A stretch of DNA of 21,399 bases from Candidatus Woesearchaeota archaeon (GCA_016185915.1 JACPMP010000104.1:1-21399); one strand, 5' to 3'. Positions 1 through 7,665 are shown, numbered from the stretch's first letter. Notes: generated from the sequence alone by a model not told the origin. Translations and numbers: made by a program.

Positions 1-1310
1 AACCAAAATAAAAAAGGCAAAACTTTACTATACCTAATTTTTATTTTGTCATTTATCTTCGTACTTTGAGCAAGAGATGCGCCCAGGAAAGCTTGGCTTG
101 AATTTTCCGGATTTCTAGCTAATGCCAGTTCATAAGTGGAGCTATTAGTCTTAATAACAACTTTGTCGCCTGGCTTTTTATTTTTAAGCATTGCAGACAA
201 GTTCTCTCTGTAAGGAGTTGGCATTCCATCAATCTCTTTTATTGTTTCACCGAGCTTAATGCCATTCAATTCAGCAGGAAAAGTCTGGCTGCCTTTTACA
301 TAACCGACAATAGCAACTCCATTAGGCTCAGATATAGCATTTGACAATGGCACTAACGTAAGAAAAGAAATCACAATCAATGAAGTTGCAAGAGCAATGT
401 TGGCCAAAGGTCCAGCAGCAAAAACATTAAGCTGCTCACTCTGAGCCCTTTTTTTTAATTCTTTTTCATCAGGCTCAACAAAAGCAGCAGGAATTATTGG
501 AATCCATAATTGCTTGATTAACGATACAACCAATAAAATTGCGCCAATCAAAATCCAGACATCTGGAGAAGAAAAATCCATAAAATTAAACGTGATAAAT
601 CCAGATAAGTTATACTTTGAGATCCTAAGCTTATTTAATATAGAAATAACAATAATAATAACGCTTATTATTTTGAGATTAGCTCCAACAAGTGCAAAAC
701 CGCTTGATTTTACCTTTATATTGTATTTTCTTGCAATCAAGCCATGCGAGAACTCATGGATTAACGCAATTATGAAGATAGATATTATCCAATAAGAAAA
801 AGGTATGCCAAAAATTCCAGGCACTTTAACCGGGATTGGAAGGACTAAGCCAAGTGGCGGCGCTGATTCGGGCTTTGCGAATATTTGATATACACCACCC
901 ATCAAAAAGTAAACTATAACTATCATGCCTAGAAATCCAACTACAGGCATTTTGCGCTCATTGGGAACAAATACCAAGAATACAGCTATGGCCAATCCAA
1001 CAAAAATAATCAGCTTGTAGATGCTTGGAAGCGATTCAAGTATCTTCTTTGTAATCTCTAAAAAGTTAACAGTTTGTATAAGTATAAACAAAATGCCAAC
1101 CAAACTCAAAATTGAGATAGAGTAAATTATAAGCTTGCTGTATTTTTTGCTGATGGAATCCATCAGCTTTAACCCCCATTTGGTTTTGTACATTGAGAAA
1201 TAAAGATTAGGCAATATTTGCTTTGTTTCCAAATTCTTTTTCTTAGTAGAAATAAAAATCGTTAAGAAAATGAAGAATAAAAGAGAGGATATAATCTCGA
1301 AATTGATCAT
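1..1310 (-). CDS. Site-2 protease (M50) family membrane metalloprotease with PDZ domain, partial
   Basis: Intramembrane zinc protease of the S2P/M50 family; such enzymes cut membrane-anchored substrates inside or near the bilayer. The reading frame opens with ATG at 1310 and runs off the left edge, giving 436 visible codons. It has several hydrophobic segments, the zinc motif HEFSH at residues 185-189, a downstream FAAGPLANIALA stretch typical of the family, and then a PDZ-like region with ELNGIKLGETIKEIDGMP. The third metal ligand (the DG motif after the PDZ in this subgroup) would lie beyond the window. The start is 2 nt after the eL40 stop codon, so it is probably cotranscribed with aIF5A and eL40. 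Substrate unknown. Family call confident, specific role not. Confidence 0.88.
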   Translation of the reverse strand, partial: MINFEIISSLLFFIFLTIFISTKKKNLETKQILPNLYFSMYKTKWGLKLMDSISKKYSKLIIYSISILSLVGILFILIQTVNFLEITKKILESLPSIYKLIIFVGLAIAVFLVFVPNERKMPVVGFLGMIVIVYFLMGGVYQIFAKPESAPPLGLVLPIPVKVPGIFGIPFSYWIISIFIIALIHEFSHGLIARKYNIKVKSSGFALVGANLKIISVIIIVISILNKLRISKYNLSGFITFNFMDFSSPDVWILIGAILLVVSLIKQLWIPIIPAAFVEPDEKELKKRAQSEQLNVFAAGPLANIALATSLIVISFLTLVPLSNAISEPNGVAIVGYVKGSQTFPAELNGIKLGETIKEIDGMPTPYRENLSAMLKNKKPGDKVVIKTNSSTYELALARNPENSSQAFLGASLAQSTKINDKIKIRYSKVLPFLFW

Positions 1311-1312
1311 TT

Positions 1313-1474
1313 TTATTTCTTTCTAACTGCCTTGAATGCCTTGCTTCCGCACCTTCTGCAGCTTACTTTGCCTTGTATTATCTTCATGTTGGGGGCTTTA
1401 ATCTTGCTCTTGCATTTTCTGCATACAAATACATTCCTAAACCTTCTTATTTCAGCTTCTGCAAATTTAACCAT
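1313..1474 (-). CDS. rpl40e: Ribosomal protein eL40 (L40e)
   Basis: Small zinc-ribbon protein of the large ribosomal subunit, 53 residues. The N-terminus MVKFAEAEIRRF matches the family start, and two CxxC pairs (C18/C21 and C39/C42) would bind zinc. The spacing between the pairs is 17 residues, longer than the roughly 10 common in many archaeal eL40 proteins. The tail is strongly basic, as expected for an rRNA-binding protein. The ATG directly abuts the TAA of the aIF5A gene (zero spacing), and its own stop is 2 nt before the protease start, so translation is probably coupled along the operon. Confidence 0.85.
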   Translation of the reverse strand: MVKFAEAEIRRFRNVFVCRKCKSKIKAPNMKIIQGKVSCRRCGSKAFKAVRKK

Positions 1475-1861
1475 TTAATCACTTCCCTTGACCTGCTTTA
1501 TAATCTTTTCATTCAAAATTGTCCAATAAAGGACAGAAGAGCCCTCAACAACTTGACCTTTGAATTCCTCTGGAATTTTCAAGTCAAATGTCTCATAGGT
1601 TTCGGAGTCCATCACATTGGCTTTGTCGCCAAGCACAGATAAAACTTGCGCTGTCCTTTTTTCAATAATTGGCACCTCAATGTTATCATGGCCAGGCATC
1701 ACAACAATTCTTTTTTTATCGTCAACTAAGCCGACAGCTGAAATTCTTACTTTTGAATGTCCATGCTTGCCCGGCTTTGAAATCTCAACATCAACAACTT
1801 TGCACGCAGCGCCTTCCAGAATTATGGAAGTGCCTTTCTGGACGTTGTTGGCTGCAATCAT
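1475..1861 (-). CDS. eif5A: Translation factor aIF5A (hypusine-containing)
   Basis: Archaeal homologue of eIF5A/EF-P, which binds the ribosomal E site and relieves stalls during peptide bond formation. The 128-residue length is normal for archaeal versions. The SKPGKHGHSK loop places the lysine modified to (deoxy)hypusine at K32. The C-terminal half fits the OB fold. It is the first gene of a tight operon with eL40 and an S2P protease. No Shine-Dalgarno sequence is seen before the ATG. An A/T-rich TATA-like element at about 1882-1892 lies about 27 nt upstream, which suggests a leaderless mRNA; another TATA-like site lies near 1924-1932. Confidence 0.96.
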   Translation of the reverse strand: MIAANNVQKGTSIILEGAACKVVDVEISKPGKHGHSKVRISAVGLVDDKKRIVVMPGHDNIEVPIIEKRTAQVLSVLGDKANVMDSETYETFDLKIPEEFKGQVVEGSSVLYWTILNEKIIKQVKGSD

Positions 1862-2019
1862 TTTTGTTGTTATTAAACCACTTTTTTATTTAGACTAAGA
1901 TTTATTTTGGGTTAAATTGGCAATTTATAAAGATTGTGTTTAAAATATTTTGAAATTATTTTTATTTGTTTATTTTAATTATTCTATTGTGGAAATATTC
2001 ATTGCAAAAAATAAGAATA

Positions 2020-2229
2020 CTAATCCTTAACAGCCAATTTTATATCTTCTGCCTTTACTGTTTTTCTTCCAGCATGAACAGCAAGTTTTATTGATTTAAC
2101 AGCAATTTCATTTGCTATATCCTCTATTGCGTTCTTCAAAGCCACCTTTGCCTTGTCGGAAACTCTTTCTGCTCCTCCTTGTTTTAGTATTTTTTCCATT
2201 GCTGCCAATGGTAGAAATTTATCGCTCAT
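2020..2229 (-). CDS. Archaeal histone
   Basis: Single histone-fold protein of 69 residues, the usual size for archaeal HMf-like histones that dimerise and wrap DNA. The three-helix fold is readable: a start with LPLAAMEKILKQGG, a central long helix (SDKAKVALKNAIEDIANEIA), and a C-terminal AGRKTVKAEDIKLAV, whose RKTV/ED pattern forms the DNA-contacting loop and capping helix. It is a single gene with its own promoter (TATTTAAA, 2259-2266) and a partial GTGAT Shine-Dalgarno. A T-run (complement of 2006-2011) just after the stop may terminate transcription. Confidence 0.95.
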   Translation of the reverse strand: MSDKFLPLAAMEKILKQGGAERVSDKAKVALKNAIEDIANEIAVKSIKLAVHAGRKTVKAEDIKLAVKD

Positions 2230-2258
2230 TTTAAATCACAGTCAGTTTATTTGATATG

Positions 2259-2266
2259 TATTTAAA
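2259..2266 (-). promoter_or_regulatory. TATA box of the histone gene
   Basis: TTTAAATA on the minus strand, centred about 33 nt upstream of the histone ATG, leaving a very short leader. Confidence 0.55.
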
Positions 2267-2275
2267 ACTTTTGAA

Positions 2276-2944
2276 TTAGAAATTCAAAATAGCCCTTAAA
2301 CCAAACCTATGCTTTCTTGCTAGCCTTGATATCTCCTTTTCAATCAAATCCCTGTTCTCAAACTTTGCTTCCATTTTCTTGAACTCATTGCTGTGATGCA
2401 GATTTCTCCCATTTTTATTTTGAAACTTAAATTTTTTGTGCAGCATTTCATGGTACATGACATAATCTAAAAGTTCTTGCTGTGCACTCTTGAAGATTGT
2501 GCTTATTGTGATTGTATCAGAGCCATATTCATAAGAGCCAAGCTTGCTTGTCGAAGGATTGCCCCATTGCAGATTTGGCTTGTCGAGCATGCCATTAAAG
2601 TAAGTTTCATTAACTCTATTAAAAGATTCTTCAAGTACCTCATCTGTTTTTGTTTTTGGAACTGCTAAATGAACATTTTTCATGAACAAATTGTAAAGCT
2701 CCATATTAATTGTTTTTCTTTTGTTTTTCAAGATTTTTATCAATAATTCTTGTATTAATCCAATTTGAATCTCTTTGCTTATTTTTTTCCATTCTTTGCT
2801 TAAATGAAAGGATAAATCATTTCCTCTTAATTTAACATTTGCATTGTACGGCTTGAATTTTCTGGAATATTTTAAAGAAACAGAATACTTCAATACTTTT
2901 TCTGGATAGAGTTGTTGGAATGCTTCTCTTATAAGTTCGGACAT
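2276..2944 (-). CDS. SprT/M48-like zinc metalloprotease
   Basis: Soluble protein of 222 residues with a gluzincin-type zinc site: HEMLH at 165-169 and a downstream HHSNEFKKME, where H183 or H184 is a good third ligand. This HExxH plus H-x-x-F layout is seen in SprT-like and minigluzincin proteases; some SprT relatives act on DNA-protein crosslinks, but that role here is only a guess. No signal peptide or membrane segment is seen. The N-terminal 100 residues are basic and helical. The gene has its own promoter-like A/T element near 2966-2973 and ends 10 nt before the histone TATA box. Confidence 0.72.
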   Translation of the reverse strand: MSELIREAFQQLYPEKVLKYSVSLKYSRKFKPYNANVKLRGNDLSFHLSKEWKKISKEIQIGLIQELLIKILKNKRKTINMELYNLFMKNVHLAVPKTKTDEVLEESFNRVNETYFNGMLDKPNLQWGNPSTSKLGSYEYGSDTITISTIFKSAQQELLDYVMYHEMLHKKFKFQNKNGRNLHHSNEFKKMEAKFENRDLIEKEISRLARKHRFGLRAILNF

Positions 2945-3025
2945 GAGAATTTTATTTAGCGGCTAAATTAAAAATGTTGCGGTTTAATGCATGTAAAATA
3001 TACTAAACAATGCTAAAATATAGCT

Positions 3026-3973
3026 TTATTTTTTGTCAAAATATCTTTCTAAAATCTCAAGTTGAGGATAAATTTGATTCTTAGCTGTTATAAAGGATTT
3101 GGCCGATTCACTTAACTTAAGTTGATAGAGTGTTTGACCTGAAGAACCATGCATAATGACATAAATTTCTGTCCAGATTATCCACAATCCTTCTAAACAA
3201 ATCTTGTATGCTGACCTAATTTCTTCTGGAATATGGCTTAACTCATTATCAAATTCTGGAATAAATTCTGATAAAGGAACTAATCCTCTAAGAAGTAATT
3301 GCTCTGCAAGAGTTGAACGATTAGCTGGTATAAATCCAAAAATCGAGCCAAAAATTTTTCTTAATTCGTCTACTCTTATCAAATTCAGATACAATGGAGT
3401 TGTTTCTGCCTTTTGGGCTACTGCTCTCCATGCTTGATTAAATCTTAGCTCTATTCCTTTTTCATCACGAGATCGACCACTCTTCCAATGCTCCCAATAC
3501 TCTCGAGCTAATCTGCCAAATGGTTGCATCACTTGATTTAAATCATCCAATTCATGTCTTATTTGAGTAATTAACCTCTTCAAAAAATCAATTTTTTCTT
3601 TATCAACATGGCTCGAGGTTTGTGTTCTTGAGCTAATAAGTCTGCTTCTTGCAGTTTCTTTTAGTTTTTGTATTTCTGCATTAATAAACTCTATATGCTC
3701 TCTAATCTTTTGCATCCATTCTTCAGTAGGATCTATATGATGAATTAATCTAATTAAGTTTTTGCAATGCGCACGAAATTCAGGCAAGTCTTTACTTAAG
3801 GTAGAGATTACTTGCAAAAGCTTAATCACTTTTGGCTCTAGTTTTTCGACTCGTGCTTCGAGTTCGCCTAATTCTGCTGTATGCTCCCACATAAAAGCTA
3901 AAGAAGCGTGAGTTTCGAAATCTAAGTTTTCAAATAATTCCACGATCCTTTGTCTATCTTCTTCTATTGTCAT
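3026..3973 (-). CDS. Coiled-coil protein of unknown function
   Basis: I do not recognise this gene. The 315-residue product is soluble and mostly helical. It has heptad-like stretches around residues 30-75 (ELGELEARVEKLEPKVIKLL) and 85-160, and a more globular C-terminal half with aromatic and hydrophobic residues (CLEGLWIIWTEIYVIMHG). No catalytic motif, signal peptide or membrane segment is apparent. I start it at the ATG at 3973 rather than the in-frame TTG one codon upstream, because a TATA box at 3995-4004 is about 27 nt away, the spacing of leaderless genes in this window. It lies just downstream of the displaced aRF1 gene end. Confidence 0.7.
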   Translation of the reverse strand: MTIEEDRQRIVELFENLDFETHASLAFMWEHTAELGELEARVEKLEPKVIKLLQVISTLSKDLPEFRAHCKNLIRLIHHIDPTEEWMQKIREHIEFINAEIQKLKETARSRLISSRTQTSSHVDKEKIDFLKRLITQIRHELDDLNQVMQPFGRLAREYWEHWKSGRSRDEKGIELRFNQAWRAVAQKAETTPLYLNLIRVDELRKIFGSIFGFIPANRSTLAEQLLLRGLVPLSEFIPEFDNELSHIPEEIRSAYKICLEGLWIIWTEIYVIMHGSSGQTLYQLKLSESAKSFITAKNQIYPQLEILERYFDKK

Positions 3974-3994
3974 CAAACAAAAATATTCAATTAC

Positions 3995-4004
3995 AAATAT
4001 ATAA
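3995..4004 (-). promoter_or_regulatory. TATA box of the coiled-coil gene
   Basis: TTATATATTT on the minus strand, centred about 27 nt before the ATG at 3973. Confidence 0.55.
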
Positions 4005-4079
4005 TCTTTGTGTTTTAGTAAAAGTACAAATATACGATATATGAAAAAGCAGATTACTTAAATTATATTTGACATTTAT

Positions 4080-4111
4080 TTTTATGTATGCACTTCATAC
4101 CTCAAAATTGC
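4080..4111 (-). repeat. Displaced copy of the aRF1 gene 3' end (direct repeat, distal copy)
   Basis: This matches 5657-5688 at 30 of 32 positions. It still encodes the last residues AILRYEVHT and the TAA stop of aRF1. The two differences (4094 and 4109) are both synonymous (GAG to GAA, GCG to GCA). No other aRF1 sequence adjoins it. Confidence 0.85.
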
Positions 4112-4134
4112 GACAAATTAAAATATTTTTCTTT

Positions 4135-4539
4135 CTAAAAATCAATAACTTGAATATTTTTTAATTTTAAAAATTCTTTATCAAAGGTTGCTATTTTATT
4201 TATTCCAAATAGTTGCATGAATGCAATGATAGTGGAATCTGTAAAACTAAAATTATGATTTTTTTGAAAAAGTTCCCATGCGTGTTGGAATACTATGCTA
4301 TCCACCTTTGCAATTAAAATTTCAGAGTTAAGAATAAAATTTCCCAATTCTGCTGCTTTTTTCTTGTCTGTTCTACGCAAAGCAACTGTAACAGTCTCGT
4401 CAAATACATAATCCGTAGTAATTACTTTTCCATGATTGTTTGAAACTATTTCACTTATTATCTTTACAGCCTTTTTATTATGAACATCGTCAATATTGGC
4501 ATAGGCACAAAAAATACTTGAATCTATAAAAATTGCCAT
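4135..4539 (-). CDS. vapC: PIN-domain ribonuclease toxin (VapC family)
   Basis: VapC-type toxins are Mg-dependent RNases that cleave tRNA, rRNA or mRNA. The 134 residues carry the PIN acidic residues D6 (FIDSS), E48 (FDET), D101 (SFTDSTI) and D120 (ATFDKEF). The C-terminal end NIQVIDF fits the last PIN strand. The start ATG lies 1 nt after the stop of the upstream VapB-like gene, so the two are translationally coupled. The pair sits inside the segment bounded by the aRF1 3'-end repeats. All catalytic residues are intact, so an active nuclease is likely. Confidence 0.9.
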   Translation of the reverse strand: MAIFIDSSIFCAYANIDDVHNKKAVKIISEIVSNNHGKVITTDYVFDETVTVALRRTDKKKAAELGNFILNSEILIAKVDSIVFQHAWELFQKNHNFSFTDSTIIAFMQLFGINKIATFDKEFLKLKNIQVIDF

Positions 4540-4540
4540 T

Positions 4541-4765
4541 TTAATACAGAATCTTATCTATTTCTTCACTTGTCCTTTCAGTTCCTTTACCCCAATGGGT
4601 TGGCCTTAATTTTAATAAACTCATTTTTGGCATCTGATGCTTCTTTTCTAAAAAAAGTCCCATAGCTAATGTCAGCGCCTTTCCAATCTTGAGCCCTTCT
4701 CTAATAGACTCTGCCTTAAACTCTCTAAAAACACTCTCGTCAATATTTTTTATGCTTGCTTGCAT
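4541..4765 (-). CDS. vapB: VapB-type antitoxin
   Basis: Antitoxin of 74 residues preceding the PIN toxin. The N-terminal half (SVFREFKAESIREGLKIGKA) resembles the archaeal VapB family with a ribbon-helix-helix-like DNA-binding part. The C-terminal tail rich in Trp, Gly and Thr (RPTHWGKGTERTSEEIDK) is typical of the segment that threads into the VapC active site. It starts at ATG 4765 with a clear GGTGA Shine-Dalgarno at 4771-4775. A palindrome at 4784-4798 beside the TATA box is the likely operator for autorepression. Confidence 0.82.
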   Translation of the reverse strand: MQASIKNIDESVFREFKAESIREGLKIGKALTLAMGLFLEKKHQMPKMSLLKLRPTHWGKGTERTSEEIDKILY

Positions 4766-4783
4766 TTAAATCACCGAAGTGTT

Positions 4784-4805
4784 ACAAGTAATACTTGTAT
4801 TTAAA
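4784..4805 (-). promoter_or_regulatory. vapBC promoter with operator-like palindrome
   Basis: A perfect 7+1+7 palindrome (ACAAGTA-A-TACTTGT, 4784-4798) abuts the TATA box TTTAAATA (4798-4805). Bound VapB or VapBC would block transcription initiation. The palindrome is seen directly; the operator function is inferred. Confidence 0.6.
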
Positions 4806-4864
4806 GTTTTTCTTTCAACAAAATTAAAAATGTTATGTTTTTAGAATTCTTAAACTATTTTGAA

Positions 4865-5542
4865 TTAAATATTACTAGTTATGCCGTATCTTTCTTTTAA
4901 GTTTTTCAGCCTCTCAATAGCGGTTCTGATTAAATCAATCAGTTTTTGCTTTTCTTCTTCACTTCCTGTTTCTCTAATAGCATTTGCTGCATTGGTGTAA
5001 TCCTTATCCAGCATACCTAAATCGCGTCTATATACTCTCCGGATAACTTTAGATGTTTTAATAAAATTTTTAAAGCATTCTAATAAATCTTTAACCATAA
5101 ACGTCAATTGTGCCAGAGCCTCTTCAAATGTTGTATCAGAAATTGGATTGTCCCTTCCCTTCAACTCTTCTGTCATATCTTTTATAGACTTCAACTTTTC
5201 CCATAATGTTTCAAGTTTTTTTAATTCCCTTTTCATATCTTGAGTGCTTTCCTCCAATCTTTCTGTAATCCCTCTTGCTCGCTCACTTGCAGAAAATACA
5301 CTCGAAATTAATTCTTGAGTTGATGGCTTACTTAAGCTTTCATTCAGCCTTCTTATTAACTCCTCTATAAAACCATTAATGCGAAGTAAGTCTTCTTTAA
5401 CACTACTCATTATTTTTCTTACCATCTCCAACCCATGTATTTTGATATCTCCTACATTGGTTTGAAGAGGAGAATAAAGATCTCCGAAAGAGTTTTCATC
5501 TCTTCTTTCAAAATTCCAAAAACTATTAATAAAAATTCTCAA
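4865..5542 (-). CDS. Coiled-coil protein of unknown function, 5' end possibly frameshifted
   Basis: Not recognised. The frame is open from 5542 (a TTG codon) to the stop at 4865, up to 225 residues; ATG codons inside it are at 5425 and 5410. The product is hydrophilic and helical, with coiled-coil-like segments (ERLEESTQDMKRELKKLETL and flanks) and a basic C-terminus (AIERLKNLKERYGITSNI). The region before ATG 5425 looks coding too (FWNFERRDENSFGDL), and a well-placed promoter and ATG lie further upstream at 5604 in another frame. One missing T in the T-run near 5541 would join them. It shares the aRF1-flanked island with VapBC but is separated from it by about 100 nt and is not an evident TA partner. 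Confidence 0.6.
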   Translation of the reverse strand: MRIFINSFWNFERRDENSFGDLYSPLQTNVGDIKIHGLEMVRKIMSSVKEDLLRINGFIEELIRRLNESLSKPSTQELISSVFSASERARGITERLEESTQDMKRELKKLETLWEKLKSIKDMTEELKGRDNPISDTTFEEALAQLTFMVKDLLECFKNFIKTSKVIRRVYRRDLGMLDKDYTNAANAIRETGSEEEKQKLIDLIRTAIERLKNLKERYGITSNI

Positions 5543-5604
5543 AAGCTTGTGGTTTCAACACATTTAAAATTCCGTAATTCTTCATCCAGCTTGTGCTTAA
5601 ACAT
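5539..5604 (-). other. Likely true 5' end of the coiled-coil gene, now out of frame
   Basis: ATG at 5604 opens MFKHKLDEELRNFKCVE and stops at TGA 5539-5541 after 21 codons. A TATA box TTTAAATA (5632-5639) is centred about 32 nt upstream. Adding one T to the TTTT run would fuse it in frame to the long open frame from 5542. It could be a sequencing error, a recent mutation or a shifted frame. Confidence 0.45.
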
Positions 5605-5656
5605 TTTATTTCCCAACTCTCATTTCTATTTTATTTAAATTTTTCTCTTTTATGTA

Positions 5657-5688
5657 TTTTATGTATGCACCTCATACCTCAAAATCGC
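5657..5688 (-). repeat. aRF1 3'-end direct repeat, gene-proximal copy
   Basis: This covers the last codons, the stop and 2 nt beyond of the complete aRF1 gene. Its partner at 4080-4111 is identical except for two synonymous changes. Confidence 0.85.
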
Positions 5689-6759
5689 AGCCGCTTTTCC
5701 CAAATCTCTTAATTGAGCGCCTTCTCTTGTTTGCGTTGAAATGATTCTTATTTCGCTTCCGACTGGCTTTGCTGCTGCTTCAAACTCTTCAATCTTTTCG
5801 TCACTCAAATCTTCTGATAGCAGCGCAATATCAACAACGCCCATTTTCAGTTTGTTCATGACATCAGCTTCGCCGTAAGCAACCATATTCTGCTTTGTGG
5901 CAAGCATCTCGAGAAATTTGCCAACAATCTTCTTTTCTTCAGACACATCTTCTTGAGCTAAAACATCCATGCTCTTTTCAAGCAACTCTTCTAATCCAAA
6001 TTCACCAGTATAGCTTAAATCTTTGATTGCAATAATTTTTTTCTTTACCTCATTAGTTATGAAATCACCCTCAACTAAATCATATTTTGTTGGACCTGGA
6101 CCACCTACAATAATCCCCTTTAACCCTTCCATATTGAGGAAAGTTTCCTTCATGTACTCTGCCACTTTCTTGTAATGGTCCTTTGCAGCGCCTTCTATCA
6201 AGCGATGAAATCTTTGTGCAGATTGCCCTCCTGCCTTAAACTTTCCAGGCACTTCACTATGTGTCTTAACCAATGGAATTATTGTTTTTCCTTTGAGCAA
6301 AGCAATATTTGCATCCCTTCTGTCCATCACAACCAATCCATAGACTTCTTTTACGTCAAGCATATCCCTCAAAATGTCAAGCACAAATTCCTTGTCGCAT
6401 CGGTACATTCTTGTTTTCAATGGAACCGGTGGCTCGATACTCCATACTTTGAAATCTTGCTGTCCTTCCCTTTCAGCAACATTGCCCGAGAATACAGCTA
6501 GACCATTAGGTGGAGTTTTTTTGAACAATTTCAGATGCTGCACCATCCTCTCCAATGCGTCTGTTACATTTTTTCTTGTAGAAGAGGATTTGATGTTTGA
6601 AGCTGTGCCTTGCTCTTGGGCTAAGTGATTGATTATTTTGTTTAAATCGTAATCCTGAGGAACGTAAACACTAACCAATTCTGTATGCCTTCCCTTAAAA
6701 TTTTCCAGTTCCTTTATGAATTTCTTTAAATGAAATCGTTGAGCTTCTGTTAGTGACAT
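5659..6759 (-). CDS. prf1: Peptide chain release factor aRF1
   Basis: Class I release factor that reads all three stop codons and triggers peptidyl-tRNA hydrolysis in the ribosomal A site. Stop-recognition motifs NIKS (55-58) and YRCDKEF (119-125) and the catalytic GGQ (177-179) are all present. The protein is 366 residues, clearly shorter than the usual 400-415. The C-terminal domain goes directly from VVDIALLSED to a DEKIEEFEAAAKPVGSEIR stretch and lacks the Cys-containing mini-domain found in longer relatives. The ATG at 6759 is about 27 nt from a TATA box (6783-6790), so the mRNA is probably leaderless. Its last 10 codons are duplicated at 4080-4111. Confidence 0.96.
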   Translation of the reverse strand: MSLTEAQRFHLKKFIKELENFKGRHTELVSVYVPQDYDLNKIINHLAQEQGTASNIKSSSTRKNVTDALERMVQHLKLFKKTPPNGLAVFSGNVAEREGQQDFKVWSIEPPVPLKTRMYRCDKEFVLDILRDMLDVKEVYGLVVMDRRDANIALLKGKTIIPLVKTHSEVPGKFKAGGQSAQRFHRLIEGAAKDHYKKVAEYMKETFLNMEGLKGIIVGGPGPTKYDLVEGDFITNEVKKKIIAIKDLSYTGEFGLEELLEKSMDVLAQEDVSEEKKIVGKFLEMLATKQNMVAYGEADVMNKLKMGVVDIALLSEDLSDEKIEEFEAAAKPVGSEIRIISTQTREGAQLRDLGKAAAILRYEVHT

Positions 6760-6782
6760 ATTAGCATTAGAAATGTGATTGA

Positions 6783-6790
6783 TTTATAAA
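6783..6790 (-). promoter_or_regulatory. TATA box of the aRF1 gene
   Basis: TTTATAAA, centred about 27 nt upstream of ATG 6759, only 10 nt beyond the methyltransferase stop codon. This implies separate transcription of aRF1 from a leaderless start. Confidence 0.6.
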
Positions 6791-6799
6791 GATTTAGAG

Positions 6800-7633
6800 C
6801 TATTTTTTAGCTGTTAATCCATAATGTGATTTTTCAATTTCTTTAAAACCAGCCAACCTGAGTCTTTTACCAACATTTTTTGCCAAATCAATTTTTCTGA
6901 ACCTGCTCCCTGGCGAGCCTGTATAATGGTAGAGTTTGCCACCTTTTTTAAGAACTCTGAAAATTTGTTTGTAAAAATCCAGCGAATAAAGTTCCGTGGC
7001 AAGACTCAATCTTGGCGGGTCATGGATAATTACATCAAACATATTATTTTTGAAAACTTTTATTTGATTAAAGATTGACGAATTCAAAATATTTATCTTC
7101 TTGTTATCAAATAATTCCTTTGACCAAGGATTAAACTTTGCAATTTCAATCACATTCTCATCTTTTTCAAATGTCATAACTGAATCTGCAGTTTTTGAAG
7201 CTAAAATTGCAGTATAGCCAAGCCCCATGCAAGTGTCCAAAACAATGCCTTTAACTGGCGCTATGCTTTCTATCTTATTTTTTGTGTCTTCCATCGGAGT
7301 CATTTCTTTAGTGACGTGCATCCTGATTCCGGAAATTTCCAAAGTAGGAGCATCTTGTGTTGGAACTAATTTATAGAATTTGTCTGTTTGCTCTGAAAAT
7401 AATTGAATTTTTATAAATGAATTATTTTCTACTAAAAAACAGCTTGTGTTGCCCTTTATCACTTTTTTTAATTGCAATTCTTCAATTTTTTGATTGTCCG
7501 GAAAAATAAAATAATTTCCTTCAATTTTAATTTTTGTTGCTGATAAATTTAAATCAAGAGAGGTGTCTATGAATTTTAATCCTTTTTTCTTGGCATCTAA
7601 AAGTTGAGAAGCTTGGTATTGGGAGATTATCAT
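6800..7633 (-). CDS. Class I SAM-dependent methyltransferase, COG2521-like
   Basis: Predicted archaeal methyltransferase of 277 residues. The SAM-binding motif I is VLDTCMGLGYTA (about residues 130-141), followed by an acidic residue after strand 2 (TFEKDENV) and a motif IV IIHDPPR (about 203-208). The DPP(R/Y) form points to N-methylation of a base or protein nitrogen; the substrate is unknown. The frame stays open to 7744, but I choose ATG 7633 because a strong TATA box (7658-7665) lies inside the longer version, about 28 nt upstream, and the extra 37 residues are not conserved-looking. aRF1 follows downstream on the same strand. Confidence 0.78.
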   Translation of the reverse strand: MIISQYQASQLLDAKKKGLKFIDTSLDLNLSATKIKIEGNYFIFPDNQKIEELQLKKVIKGNTSCFLVENNSFIKIQLFSEQTDKFYKLVPTQDAPTLEISGIRMHVTKEMTPMEDTKNKIESIAPVKGIVLDTCMGLGYTAILASKTADSVMTFEKDENVIEIAKFNPWSKELFDNKKINILNSSIFNQIKVFKNNMFDVIIHDPPRLSLATELYSLDFYKQIFRVLKKGGKLYHYTGSPGSRFRKIDLAKNVGKRLRLAGFKEIEKSHYGLTAKK

Positions 7634-7657
7634 ATATTTAAACGTGAAAGTTATTTG

Positions 7658-7665
7658 TTTATATA
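7658..7665 (-). promoter_or_regulatory. TATA box of the methyltransferase gene
   Basis: TATATAAA on the minus strand, about 28 nt upstream of ATG 7633. It argues for this start and for a leaderless transcript. Confidence 0.6.

Larger units (their letters stand above)
4080..5688. mobile_element. Putative VapBC-carrying island inserted at the 3' end of the aRF1 gene
   Basis: The segment between the two aRF1 3'-end copies holds VapBC and a coiled-coil gene and nothing else. The layout (complete gene at one edge, orphan 3' end of the same gene at the other) matches elements that integrate into gene ends and restore the reading frame. No integrase is present inside, so the element would have to be mobilised in trans or be a remnant. 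The mobile status is inference; the repeat is direct observation. Confidence 0.45.

Noticed and set aside
514..795. Plus-strand frame of 93 codons near the left edge
   Set aside because: It lies opposite the HEFSH region of the S2P protease, whose frame is continuous and has conserved motifs.
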